The position numbers and the translations under genes were made by a program. Below, in pieces: positions 1-6,985 of a DNA stretch of 64,000 nt. Source of the DNA: an uncultured Verrucomicrobiota bacterium (lineage in GTDB: Bacteria > Verrucomicrobiota > Kiritimatiellia > CAIVKH01). Position 1 is the stretch's first letter. The number at the start of each line of letters is the position of its first letter. The stretch covers positions 132,976 through 196,975 of the forward strand of contig CALMUP010000008.1 of assembly GCA_937872895.1 (NCBI GenBank), given 5' to 3'. A model generated the notes under the pieces. The model ran no database searches. It was given only the letters and a program-made list of their open reading frames with translations, and was not told where the DNA came from.

Positions 1-1
1 T

Positions 2-154
2 CATTTCGGTTCACAATCAACCTTCGTTCGCCACTACAAGGGGTTGATGACGGAAGCGGAGGCAAAAGCGTTCTGGTCGATCACACCGGAAGCCATTGCG
101 GGGGCCGGTAAGGTCATCAATCAAACCGAGAACACCGAGAGGGCCACGGCATGA
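2..154 (+). CDS. Tyrosine recombinase/integrase, C-terminal fragment (5' end outside window)
   Basis: An open frame enters from the left edge and ends at TGA 152-154, giving about 50 residues. The stretch FVRHYKGLMTEAEAKAFWSI matches the tail of phage-type tyrosine recombinases, where HY(R/K)G.. carries the nucleophilic tyrosine and is followed by an acidic helix ending in FW.I. The catalytic Tyr would be in RHYKG, near base 34. The stop overlaps the ATG of the next gene (ATGA), so the two are probably co-transcribed. The rest of the enzyme (Arg, Lys, His boxes) lies outside the window. Identification rests on this short tail only, so family level is as far as it goes. Confidence 0.6.
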   Translation, partial: HFGSQSTFVRHYKGLMTEAEAKAFWSITPEAIAGAGKVINQTENTERATA

Positions 155-891
155 GCAAGCGAACCACGCGGGCGCTGTTCATGGATTACTGGCATGCGCC
201 CGATCCGGCCGGCCGTACCCTGATCGACACCCTTGTCGCCATCGAGGCGAAAAGCCCGAACGGGGAACGCTACCGCCGCCTCTGTCGGAACTACCGGCCG
301 AATACAACCTGGCTTGCCGACGACCACGAACTTGCGGACTGTCTGCCCGCCGCCTATCGGTGCGACCTCGAGGGCATCCGTACGTTGAACATGGAGATCC
401 CCGGCATCATCTATGAAATGCCGTCCATCGTGGCGCACCTTCAATCCCTGTCGGCCGTTGCCTTTCGCTCGCATGGCCGTGACGCTACCCGAGCCCGCAT
501 CCGCATCCGGGCGATCACCTGCCCGGTTGATCCCCGTCGCAATTCAACGCCGATCACCCGCCACACCGCCCGGTTGATTCAATTTGTGGCCGAGGATTTT
601 TGTCTGGTCCGCGCCCTCTATGACCGGGAGCGCAAGGAAAATGGCATCGAACACGCCGCCGCAGTGAAGGCGATCACGGACACCCTGCCGGGTATCGCAT
701 CGAAGTACATCACCGCCATCTGTCGGCCTGGCGCACGTATCAACGCGATCGTGTGCCAACGTGTCGGGGAGATCACCGGAACCGGAGGCCGTGGAGAAAA
801 AACGGCATGGCTGAAACATAACCGCCGATACTGGAAAACCATCGCCACCGATGCCCGAGAAAAAGCGTCCGGTATCGTGCTGCACTACTGA
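151..891 (+). CDS. Hypothetical protein of integrative element
   Basis: 246 residues starting at an ATG that overlaps the upstream recombinase stop by 4 bases. I do not recognise the family. It has no signal peptide or membrane segment, is rich in Arg and Thr, and has a basic C-terminal third (RRYWKTIATDAREKASG), which would fit a nucleic-acid-associated or structural role but proves nothing. Position between a recombinase and an HTH/replication module makes it an element-borne accessory gene. A perfect 10-bp hairpin follows its stop. Confidence 0.6.
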   Translation: MSKRTTRALFMDYWHAPDPAGRTLIDTLVAIEAKSPNGERYRRLCRNYRPNTTWLADDHELADCLPAAYRCDLEGIRTLNMEIPGIIYEMPSIVAHLQSLSAVAFRSHGRDATRARIRIRAITCPVDPRRNSTPITRHTARLIQFVAEDFCLVRALYDRERKENGIEHAAAVKAITDTLPGIASKYITAICRPGARINAIVCQRVGEITGTGGRGEKTAWLKHNRRYWKTIATDAREKASGIVLHY

Positions 892-895
892 CCAC

Positions 896-928
896 CGGGG
901 ACGTTAAATGCTGCGGTAAACGTCCCCG
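896..928 (+). terminator. Hairpin after the 151-891 gene, possible terminator
   Basis: CGGGGACGTT (896-905) pairs perfectly with AACGTCCCCG (919-928) around a 13-base loop, starting 5 bases after the stop of the preceding gene. No T-run follows, so it may act as a factor-dependent terminator or a 3'-end stabiliser rather than a classical intrinsic terminator. Confidence 0.4.
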
Positions 929-1005
929 CACGGCACGACGCCGCCACGCCCTAGTGGTACACCATCATCAACGAAATGCGCCGAAGTAGGCGCAAGGAGC
1001 AGATG

Positions 1006-1209
1006 ATGAGTGAACCAAAATTGACTGACGGATACCTGAACCGGATCGAGGCCGCGAAATACCTGTCCGTGTCGCCACGGACCATTTCCGACCTGCAACG
1101 CCGCCGGTTGATCCCCGTGGTGAAGATTGCCGCGAAGTGCGTCCGCTACAAGCGGAGCGACCTGGACCGCGCCATGCGGGGGTTGACGGTTGAGGCGGTC
1201 GGGCTGTGA
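1006..1209 (+). CDS. Excisionase-family helix-turn-helix protein
   Basis: 67 residues. The start is set at ATG 1006 because AAGGAG at 994-999 sits 6 bases upstream; in-frame ATGs at 1003 and 976 are alternatives. The core YLNRIEAAKYLSVSPRTISD followed by a wing-like LIPVVKIAAKCVRYKRSDLD is the AlpA/excisionase pattern (MerR-like HTH_17): a first helix-turn-helix reading 'EAAKYLSVSPRTIS', then a conserved RY+.SDLD tail. Such proteins bind att or promoter DNA to direct excision or to switch element genes on. It overlaps the following replication ATPase by a GTGA junction, so the two are translationally coupled. Family call is firm; the exact role is inferred. Confidence 0.8.
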   Translation: MSEPKLTDGYLNRIEAAKYLSVSPRTISDLQRRRLIPVVKIAAKCVRYKRSDLDRAMRGLTVEAVGL

Positions 1210-3098
1210 GTACCACGGCACCGCCCGAAAAGAAAAAACCCCGCGCCGGGAAAGCAACAGGGCAAAGCACGAACTCCGGAAACCGTACCACACCCGGCGC
1301 CGGGGCGCAAGTTGGGTCCCCGGTCTATGACGAAAGCCTGATCCGGGAGGCCGGGGATTGCCGCCGATTTTGCCGCGAAAAGTTGGGCTACAGGCCCACC
1401 GAAATCAAAGGCGAGTTGGAGCGATACGACCACCACGGTTCTGCGTTGCGCGTCAACGGTCAATCCTTCGTTGCCGAGGACGGAACAACCGGCGACTTGA
1501 TCGACCTGGCCACCATGACCTACAACGGCGGGATTCGGCATGAAGCGGTCCGGGACTTGGCGTCCTGGTTGAACATCGCGCCGGTTCGGGCCGGGAAAAC
1601 GTGGGACTTCGACGCCCCCTTGCCGAGCATGAAGGCGACCACGCCACCACCGGCCGCGCCTCCGGTTCGGTCCGATGAAGTCGAGGCCGCGCTCCTCGGG
1701 GCCGCGCTGGCTGACCCGGCCGACGCTGAACGCATCCGCGACCTCGGGGTTGTGCCTGGCTGGTTCTATGAGCCGGACCACGCCGTCCTGTTTCGTGCCA
1801 TCGTGGATTCACCGAACGGCATCGCGCAAGTGATCGAAGCTCTACGCAAGGGCGGGCATGGACGGTTGGCCGATTCCCTGCACACCCTGATTGACCACGC
1901 CGCGACCGCGACCGCGATCCGTTGGCACGTGGACAAACTGCGGGAGGCTTACCACCGCCGCCAATTGATCGACTTGGCCATGTTGCTACGTGAGAAGGCG
2001 CATGAAGGCGACTTGACGACGCTTCTCGAATCGGTCCGCGATCACCTCGACCGGATCGACGGAGCCGAGGGCGTTTCGGCCGACTTCATCGCGGCCGCGA
2101 AGTTGCTGACCACCGAGCCGCCCCCGGCCGACCAGATCATCCGCGACTTGCTGGACGCTGGCGACAAGCTGGCATCCATCGCCGCCAGCAAGACACGCAA
2201 AACGTTCCTCATGCTTCAACTGGTTATCGCGGTTTCCACTGGCGGGATGTTCGCCGGCCTGGAGATCCCCACGCCGCGCCGCGTCCTGTATGTCAACCTG
2301 GAGATTCGGGGCCACCACTTCCACCGCCGCCTGAAGCGGTTGGCCGCCCGACTGAAGGCCGACGCCGCCTTGCTGGGGAAAAATCTTTTCGTGGTGAACG
2401 TCCGCGACCGACAACCACCCTCGATCACCTTGCGCGAAATCGAAAAAATCGCGGTGAAGGTCGGGGCCGAACTGATCGTCACCGACCCGATCTACAAGCT
2501 GCACCATGGCGACGAAAACGCCGCCGCCGATATGAAGCCGCTCCTGGCCGACTTCGACGCGCTGACGCGGAACACAGGGGCCGCTGTGGCCTACGTACAC
2601 CATGACGCCAAGGGCACCGTTGGCGACCGCAAGGCGGCCGATCGCGGGGCCGGATCGAACGTGATCGGCCGGGACTATGACGCCGCCCTGATCCAATCGC
2701 CGCACCGAACGGATGCCGAGGCCGTCGTGGTCGAGTTTGTCGCACGAAACTACGCACCTCGGGATGCCGTGGTGTTGCGTTGGTCGGATGGAGCCTTTGA
2801 AGTTGCCGAGGAGTTGGAGGCGACCAAGGAAAGCACCGCCGGCGGCCGCACGTCCGCGCCATCGAAGGCGGTCGAGGAGTATGTCGATCGTGCATTCCGG
2901 ATTGTGGTCAGGAAACCGCTGCCCGCGACGATATTTCACGACAAGCTGAAAACGGAACTCGGACTGTCGGAGCAACGGGCAAGGGCGCTCACCCACCACC
3001 TGATTGAGTCCGGCACCCTAGCCAAGTCGAAGCGCCAAGGCATGGGCGGGCCTATCCTGGTAGGCGCACCCGGGGCCATCGCGGAGGTGTCTAAATGA
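1206..3098 (+). CDS. RepA-like replication ATPase with DnaB-N-like segment
   Basis: 630 residues from GTG 1206, overlapping the HTH gene stop. Residues about 50-125 resemble the end of a CHC2-type primase domain (SFVAEDGTTGDLIDLA) without cysteines. Residues about 155-290 resemble the helical DnaB N-terminal domain (VEAALLGAALADPADAERI). Residues about 315-530 form a RecA-fold ATPase of the plasmid RepA/AAA_25 type: ASKTRKTF near 328 stands at the Walker A place, VLYVNLEI and LIVTDPIYKLH (Walker B, Asp) follow, then AYVHHDAKG. The C-terminus looks like a winged helix (ALTHHLIESGTLAKSK). The P-loop lacks the usual G.. start, as in many element RepA relatives. It probably loads or drives replication of the element from the repeats just downstream. 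Confidence 0.75.
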   Translation: MSTTAPPEKKKPRAGKATGQSTNSGNRTTPGAGAQVGSPVYDESLIREAGDCRRFCREKLGYRPTEIKGELERYDHHGSALRVNGQSFVAEDGTTGDLIDLATMTYNGGIRHEAVRDLASWLNIAPVRAGKTWDFDAPLPSMKATTPPPAAPPVRSDEVEAALLGAALADPADAERIRDLGVVPGWFYEPDHAVLFRAIVDSPNGIAQVIEALRKGGHGRLADSLHTLIDHAATATAIRWHVDKLREAYHRRQLIDLAMLLREKAHEGDLTTLLESVRDHLDRIDGAEGVSADFIAAAKLLTTEPPPADQIIRDLLDAGDKLASIAASKTRKTFLMLQLVIAVSTGGMFAGLEIPTPRRVLYVNLEIRGHHFHRRLKRLAARLKADAALLGKNLFVVNVRDRQPPSITLREIEKIAVKVGAELIVTDPIYKLHHGDENAAADMKPLLADFDALTRNTGAAVAYVHHDAKGTVGDRKAADRGAGSNVIGRDYDAALIQSPHRTDAEAVVVEFVARNYAPRDAVVLRWSDGAFEVAEELEATKESTAGGRTSAPSKAVEEYVDRAFRIVVRKPLPATIFHDKLKTELGLSEQRARALTHHLIESGTLAKSKRQGMGGPILVGAPGAIAEVSK

Positions 3099-3107
3099 CC
3101 ATTCCCC

Positions 3108-3220
3108 ATATTCGACGGTCGGGCCGCCATATTCGACGGCACGAAGTAGCCAATAAAATCAGCATATTCGACATATTCGACACCCCTGCTTTATTCGCCA
3201 CCATCGGATATATATTCGAC
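3108..3220 (+). repeat. Iteron-like ATATTCGAC direct repeats, candidate replication origin
   Basis: The 9-mer ATATTCGAC occurs five times on the + strand at 3108-3116, 3129-3137, 3164-3172, 3173-3181 and 3212-3220. Copies 1-2 are 21 bp apart, about two helical turns, and copies 3-4 abut. A weaker TTATTCGCC lies at 3191. The stretch is A+T-rich compared with its surroundings and starts 10 bp after the RepA-like gene. Iterons next to a rep gene are the classical plasmid/phage origin layout; origin function is inferred. Confidence 0.55.
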
Positions 3221-3246
3221 ACACACGCTATCTTTATAGCGTGTGT
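3221..3246 (+). other. Perfect 11-bp inverted repeat beside the iterons
   Basis: ACACACGCTAT (3221-3231) and ATAGCGTGTGT (3236-3246) are exact reverse complements separated by CTTT. It directly abuts the last iteron copy. Such a cruciform could be a nick/unwinding site, an operator for the neighbouring genes or a transcription terminator for the replication gene; the T-run is absent. Confidence 0.5.
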
Positions 3247-3282
3247 CAAATGTATATGGGCGCTGTCGGAGATAGCCTGACC

Positions 3283-3516
3283 ATGCGCCGGAAAGCACAC
3301 CGCCCCGGCTTGCTGGACGTGGCCGCCCGGATGCCGCCGCTTCACCACAACCCCGAAGGCAACTACGCCCCGTGGCGGTCCGAGGTTGTCACCTGGCTAT
3401 TGTGCCAACCGGAGATCCAACAACACGTGTTCAACCTGGCCGCTGGCCGCCGCCTGATCCAGTACGACCGCGCAACCGGCCTGTGGGTTGGCCGGGACCG
3501 GAGGGGCGACACTTGA
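3283..3516 (+). CDS. Small hypothetical protein of integrative element
   Basis: 77 residues from ATG 3283 (GGAG lies 11 bases upstream; ATGs at 3250 and 3256 are in-frame alternatives). The sequence has a tryptophan-containing core (APWRSEVVTWLLCQPEIQQH) and ends LIQYDRATGLWVGRDRRGDT. I do not recognise it. Codon use is like the flanking element genes and the frame is open with few alternatives, so it is probably real. It follows the putative origin. Confidence 0.45.
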   Translation: MRRKAHRPGLLDVAARMPPLHHNPEGNYAPWRSEVVTWLLCQPEIQQHVFNLAAGRRLIQYDRATGLWVGRDRRGDT

Positions 3517-3661
3517 ACCACTTCGTACCTGAACCCGTTTGTTCAGGAGGGCGTCGGCGTTTTTCCATTCGCCGGCAAGTCAGCGGTCGGGATGGGGGCC
3601 GTTGACACCTTGTCTGAAACGCCACCACCAACCACCCGGACGCCGGGTAGAAAGGAACACC

Positions 3662-3916
3662 ATGACGACGCCAACAAACATTCCGACCGTTGCGGAGCGG
3701 GAACTCGAGTTGGAGCATATCGCCGTAGCGCGATGCATTGTGAAAACTGGATTCTTCCCGAACCAGCGAGCGGTCGAGAAGGAAGTCACGCTGCTGATGA
3801 ATGAATCCATGCGCGATGACAAAGCGATCCCTCGCTACACGCGGGAAGTCGCCACCACCTGGCTGCGCGCTCGCGGCTTGACCGTGCCGAAGGCCGAACC
3901 CGACCGGCCGAAGTAG
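3662..3916 (+). CDS. Small hypothetical protein of integrative element
   Basis: 84 residues. The start is ATG 3662, preceded by AAGGA at 3652-3656; a longer in-frame start at 3539 has no ribosome site. The protein is hydrophilic and predicted helical (ERELELEHIAVARCIVKTGF, then PRYTREVATTWLRARGL). No family recognised. A strong hairpin lies shortly after its stop. Confidence 0.5.
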   Translation: MTTPTNIPTVAERELELEHIAVARCIVKTGFFPNQRAVEKEVTLLMNESMRDDKAIPRYTREVATTWLRARGLTVPKAEPDRPK

Positions 3917-3929
3917 CCGCAACACCCGG

Positions 3930-3963
3930 CCGGGGGCAAGGTGCAGAGTTGCCTTGTCCCCGG
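3930..3963 (+). terminator. Strong hairpin after small ORF, possible terminator
   Basis: CCGGGGGCAAGG (3930-3941) pairs with CCTTGTCCCCGG (3952-3963) with a single mismatch and a 10-base loop. It sits 13 bases past the stop of the 3662-3916 gene. The following bases are G-rich, not T-rich, so intrinsic termination would be weak. Confidence 0.4.
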
Positions 3964-4100
3964 CATAGGGGGGGATGGGCGCAGAGCCGCCTACCATACC
4001 CCGCCGTATGGGTCCCCCTGCACGAATTGGACAGCCTACCCCTCTTGGTGATAGTTGGTTATCATGTGTTTATTAGCCTGCCCTTCCGTCAAGTGTTCAT

Positions 4101-4146
4101 GCCGTATCACGGTATAACACGGATTGACACGTCGTAACACGTTGTG
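4101..4146 (+). repeat. 10-bp phased ACACG repeats upstream of the recombinase operon
   Basis: Four consecutive decamers, 4101-4110, 4111-4120, 4121-4130 and 4131-4140, each end in (T/A)CAC or ACAC and continue with GG or GT (GGTATAACAC, GGATTGACAC, GTCGTAACAC). The exact 10-bp register puts the shared bases on one face of the helix. They overlap the promoter of the recombinase operon, so they may be operator or recombinase/Xis arm sites. Other parts of 3964-4100 show only a short TGATA/TATCA inverted repeat. Confidence 0.4.
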
Positions 4147-4153
4147 CTAAATG
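4124..4153 (+). promoter_or_regulatory. Predicted sigma-70-type promoter for the recombinase operon
   Basis: TTGACA at 4124-4129 is followed, after 18 bases, by TAAATG at 4148-4153, preceded by TG at 4145-4146 (extended -10). It faces the small ORF at 4228 and the recombinase. It overlaps the phased ACACG repeats, which suggests repression by an element-encoded regulator. Confidence 0.4.
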
Positions 4154-4227
4154 CACTTGCGACGATTTTATTGTTGATTCTCGGGGCGCGCTTGTTCGAT
4201 CATGGATTCATGAAAGGAACCCGCACC

Positions 4228-4437
4228 ATGACCACACGCACCGCCGCACCCGCAACGTATCCGACCTTCGCCGCCCTTCGCCGGGGCCACGTCAACGCCC
4301 TCCGGGGGAACATCCATCAAAGCGCGATCCTGCTGGACGCGCTCGAGGGCGACCTCGGGCCGACACCGGCCACCCGGAAAGCCACCCGCGCCCTTGCCGC
4401 CCTCGCCGCCGCGGTCAACGACATCCGGGCCAAGTGA
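4228..4437 (+). CDS. Small hypothetical protein coupled to the recombinase
   Basis: 69 residues from ATG 4228, with AAAGGA at 4213-4218 upstream. A longer frame from GTG 4144 would add a hydrophobic stretch (ALATILLLILGARLF), but its start would lie on the -10 box, so I prefer the short form. The protein is Ala/Thr/Arg-rich with a helical middle (GHVNALRGNIHQSAILLDAL). Its stop overlaps the GTG start of the recombinase (GTGA), indicating translational coupling. Function unknown; small proteins in this place often modulate recombination direction. Confidence 0.45.
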   Translation: MTTRTAAPATYPTFAALRRGHVNALRGNIHQSAILLDALEGDLGPTPATRKATRALAALAAAVNDIRAK

Positions 4438-5312
4438 TCGACGCCTTTGTTGATGCCGTCTTGTTCGACAGTGGCACGACCTCGGCCACGGCGAAGGCCT
4501 ACGGCGCCACCCTTCGCCGCCTGGGCCATTGGGCGGCCGCCCGGGGGCGCACCTTGGCCGACCTCGACCGGCACGACCTCCGGGCCTACCTGGACGACTT
4601 GGGGCGCGCCGGTCTGAAGGCAAGCCACCGCGCCGGGGTTGCCGGGACGCTTCGACGCTTCTTTGCCTGGGCGCACGACACCCGGCACGTGGCGAACAAT
4701 CCGGCGGTTGGGATCCAATCGCCGCGCATCGGCCGGCGGTTGCCGCGGGCGATCCCTCGGGACCGGATCGAGAAATTGTTGAGCGCACCCGATACGGCGA
4801 CGCCCGCGGGCATCCGGGACCATGCCTTGCTGGCCATGCTCTATGCGACCGGATGCCGCGTGTCGGAGCTGGTCGGCCTGGGCCTTCACGATTTGGACCT
4901 CGCCACCAGGACGGTAAAAGTTTGTGGCAAGGGAGGCCACGAGCGGCTTTGTCTGTTCGGCCACCACGCCGCCCGCGCCCTGGCCGACTGGCTGGCCGTT
5001 CGGCAATCCTTCAATCCGCACCGGATGGAGCGGTCTCTGTTCGTCGGCCGTCGCGGTCGGGGGATGGACCGCCGCCGCGTCTGGGCGCTCGTCCGCGATC
5101 ACGGCCGCGCTGCCGGGATCGGGGATGTTTGGCCGCACCAGATGCGCCATTCATGCGCAACGCACTTGCTCGAGGGGGGCGCAGACCTCCGGGTCATTCA
5201 AACGCTGTTGGGGCATCGGTCTCTTTCGACCACCGCCGTCTATACCAGCGTGTCGGCCGAACGCCTCCGGGCCGTGATCGACCAGTACCACCCGCGCCGG
5301 TCCACCGCCTGA
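4434..5312 (+). CDS. Tyrosine recombinase/integrase of the element
   Basis: 292 residues from GTG 4434. The N-terminal SAM-like core-binding domain (about 1-90) is followed by the catalytic domain with all expected boxes: Arg in TGCRVSEL, Lys in CGKGGHERL, HxxR in PHQMRHSCATHL, His in LLGHRSLSTT and the nucleophile in AVYTSV. The whole resembles XerC/XerD rather than the larger phage lambda-type Int. It cuts and rejoins DNA through a 3'-phosphotyrosine. Placed 215 bp before a tRNA-Leu gene, it is well placed to integrate the element there. It lacks the additional alpha-I2 patch that marks integron integrases, so it is not IntI. The stop leads into an att-like spacer. Confidence 0.9.
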   Translation: MIDAFVDAVLFDSGTTSATAKAYGATLRRLGHWAAARGRTLADLDRHDLRAYLDDLGRAGLKASHRAGVAGTLRRFFAWAHDTRHVANNPAVGIQSPRIGRRLPRAIPRDRIEKLLSAPDTATPAGIRDHALLAMLYATGCRVSELVGLGLHDLDLATRTVKVCGKGGHERLCLFGHHAARALADWLAVRQSFNPHRMERSLFVGRRGRGMDRRRVWALVRDHGRAAGIGDVWPHQMRHSCATHLLEGGADLRVIQTLLGHRSLSTTAVYTSVSAERLRAVIDQYHPRRSTA

Positions 5313-5526
5313 CCTTGCCACGACCGGCACCGCGCCCGCCTGGGCCGTTTTACGCGGTCCACGGTGAACGAGCGTTCACTTACCGGGTGAATCTGTTGAC
5401 ATGCTGTTGACAAAAAAGCCGCCTAAATGGTCAATTATGCGCCACCATGCGCCAAGTGTGGTACGATGGAGAAAAGCCGCAAAACAGCCTAAAAATAAGG
5501 GAAATATGCGGTTTTTCGATCAAATC
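5313..5526. other. Recombinase-tRNA spacer with short direct repeats (candidate att region)
   Basis: This spacer holds two CTGTTGACA copies 11 bp apart (TTGACA at 5396-5401 and 5407-5412) and two ATGCGCCA copies between 5437 and 5454. Short phased direct repeats beside a recombinase gene suit recombinase or Xis binding. The tRNA promoter must also lie here; GTACGAT near 5461 is a possible -10. No gene is seen. Confidence 0.35.
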
Positions 5527-5607
5527 GGGCACGTGGTGAAATGGCAGACACGCAAGACTTAGGATCTTGTGCCGCAAGGCGTGGGGGTTCAAGTCCCTCC
5601 GTGCCCA
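5527..5607 (+). tRNA. tRNA-Leu (anticodon UAG)
   Basis: An 81-base cloverleaf: acceptor GGGCACG (5527-5533) pairs with CGTGCCC (5600-5606), discriminator A at 5607. The anticodon arm CAAGA-CTTAGGA-TCTTG has UAG at the wobble-to-third positions, reading CUA/CUN leucine codons. GGTTCAAGT gives the T-loop, and a short variable arm (class II) is present. CCA is not encoded (AGGATC follows), so it must be added by the CCA-adding enzyme. It lies immediately right of the recombinase and is the likely integration target. Confidence 0.93.
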
Positions 5608-5624
5608 GGATCAGTGAAGACACA

Positions 5625-5732
5625 ACGTTCAACTTTCAACATCGAACATTCAATTGCGGATGGTTGATGTATGGATGATGGAAAAATGTCCCCGTTTCGG
5701 TCGTTGAATGTTGGATGTTGAAAGTTGAACGT
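5625..5732. repeat. Heptamer-repeat inverted repeat, locus A
   Basis: Left arm 5625-5653 and right arm 5704-5732 are 29-bp reverse complements with one mismatch, enclosing a 50-bp loop. The right side reads as tandem heptamers of the type GTTGAAT/GTTGGAT/GTTGAAA/GTTGAAC/GTTGGAA (5703-5737). It fills the space between tRNA-Leu and hemW. A second locus of the same family lies at 12,675-12,801. Confidence 0.85.
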
Positions 5733-5749
5733 TGGAAGTTGCATCCCCA

Positions 5750-6904
5750 ATGCCCGGCCTTTATCTCCATATCCCGTTTTGTGTCCGCAAGTGCCTGTAC
5801 TGCGACTTCTACTCCATTCCGACCGGCAAGGGGCCGGTGGCTCGGCGTCTGGGCGATCTGGAGATGGAGCACCAGCCGGGGTTCATCGAGGCGCTGGACC
5901 GCGAACTGGCCGGTGCGCCGGAGGGATTCCAGCCGACCACGGTGTTCCTCGGCGGCGGTACCCCGACCGAACTGTCCGATCGTGACTTCGCGCGGATGTT
6001 CGAGGCGATCCACCGGCGGTTCGACCTGTCCCGGGTGACCGAATGGACCTGCGAGTCGAACCCCGGCACGCTGACCGAAACCAAGATCGACCTCATGCTC
6101 GCCGCCGGCGTGAACCGGGTGTCCCTCGGTGTGCAGTCGCTGACCCCGTCCGTGCTCGAGTTCGTCGGACGCATCCACTCGTGCGAGGAGGCGATCGAGG
6201 GGTATGAGCTGCTGCGCCGCAAAGGGGTCCGCAACATCAACCTGGATTTCATGTACGGCATTCCCGGCCAGACCCTGGCCATGCTGGAGCAGGACCTCGC
6301 CCGCGCGGTGGCCCTCGGCCCCGAGCACATCGCGTGCTACTGCCTGATCTTCGAGGATGGCACACCGCTGACTGAACTCCGCAACAAGGGCTATCTGAAG
6401 GAAGTGGACGACGATACCGAACTGGAGCAGTACCAACGCGTGCGCGCGATCCTGACCGGTGGCGGCTACGAACACTACGAGATTTCCAATTACGCCCGGC
6501 CCGGTTTCCAGAGTGAACACAACAAGCTCTACTGGAGCGCCGGGGAATACCTCGGTTTCGGACCCTCCGCCCATTCACACTGGCGCGGACGTCGCTTCGG
6601 CAATATCCGCAACCTCGATGAATACAACCGCCGCCTGCTGGCCGGGCAATCGGTCGTGCAGTTCGAGGAGTCGCTCGATCCGGAAGCCCGCGCCCGCGAG
6701 GCGCTGGTGATGTACCTGCGGCTGATGAATGGGGTGTCCCGCGATGAATTCCGCACCCGCACCGGATTCGATTACCGCGACCTGTGCGGCGACACGATCG
6801 ACTGGCTGGCCGGTATCGGGATGCTTGAAAACGAGGGGGATCGCATCAAGCTGACCCCGCAGGGCGTTTTCGTCAGCGATGCGGTCTTCGCGGAGCTCGT
6901 TTAG
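5750..6904 (+). CDS. hemW: Radical SAM haem chaperone HemW (coproporphyrinogen III oxidase-like)
   Basis: 384 residues from ATG 5750; a TTG at 5732 would add six residues inside the repeat and is less likely. The N-terminus LYLHIPFCVRKCLYCDFYS has the CxxxCxxC [4Fe-4S]/SAM motif at Cys10-14-17, with the extra Phe-Tyr typical of HemW/HemN. FLGGGTPTELS and GVQSL are the SAM-binding and core strands; the C-terminal HemW domain ends LTPQGVFVSDAVFAEL. HemW differs from HemN in length (about 380) and lacks the HemN N-terminal extension; it is now regarded as a haem carrier/insertase. Stands alone here, ending ahead of a hairpin. Confidence 0.88.
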   Translation: MPGLYLHIPFCVRKCLYCDFYSIPTGKGPVARRLGDLEMEHQPGFIEALDRELAGAPEGFQPTTVFLGGGTPTELSDRDFARMFEAIHRRFDLSRVTEWTCESNPGTLTETKIDLMLAAGVNRVSLGVQSLTPSVLEFVGRIHSCEEAIEGYELLRRKGVRNINLDFMYGIPGQTLAMLEQDLARAVALGPEHIACYCLIFEDGTPLTELRNKGYLKEVDDDTELEQYQRVRAILTGGGYEHYEISNYARPGFQSEHNKLYWSAGEYLGFGPSAHSHWRGRRFGNIRNLDEYNRRLLAGQSVVQFEESLDPEARAREALVMYLRLMNGVSRDEFRTRTGFDYRDLCGDTIDWLAGIGMLENEGDRIKLTPQGVFVSDAVFAELV

Positions 6905-6912
6905 ATTGATGT

Positions 6913-6976
6913 GAACAGGAGACGCAGAGGGCGCGGAGAAAACAGGTCTTCTCTGCGGTCTCTGTGCCTCCTGTTC
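6913..6976. repeat. CAGAG-type inverted repeat between convergent genes
   Basis: GAACAGGAG at 6913-6921 and CTCCTGTTC at 6968-6976 begin two arms of about 28 bp that are imperfect reverse complements (ACGCAGAGG.CGCGGAGAA against the other arm). It lies exactly between the convergent hemW and the thioredoxin-like gene and could serve as a two-way terminator. Repeats built from GCAGAG/GCGGAG words recur between genes of many environmental bacteria. Confidence 0.7.
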
Positions 6977-6985
6977 AAGAACCGC

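Noticed and set aside
4434-5312. Element recombinase as the integron integrase
   Set aside because: The sequence is XerC/D-like without the IntI patch and belongs to the tRNA-Leu element.
5625-5732. CRISPR array at the heptamer repeats
   Set aside because: Units are 7 bp without spacers and face each other, so this is an inverted repeat, not CRISPR; no cas genes are near.
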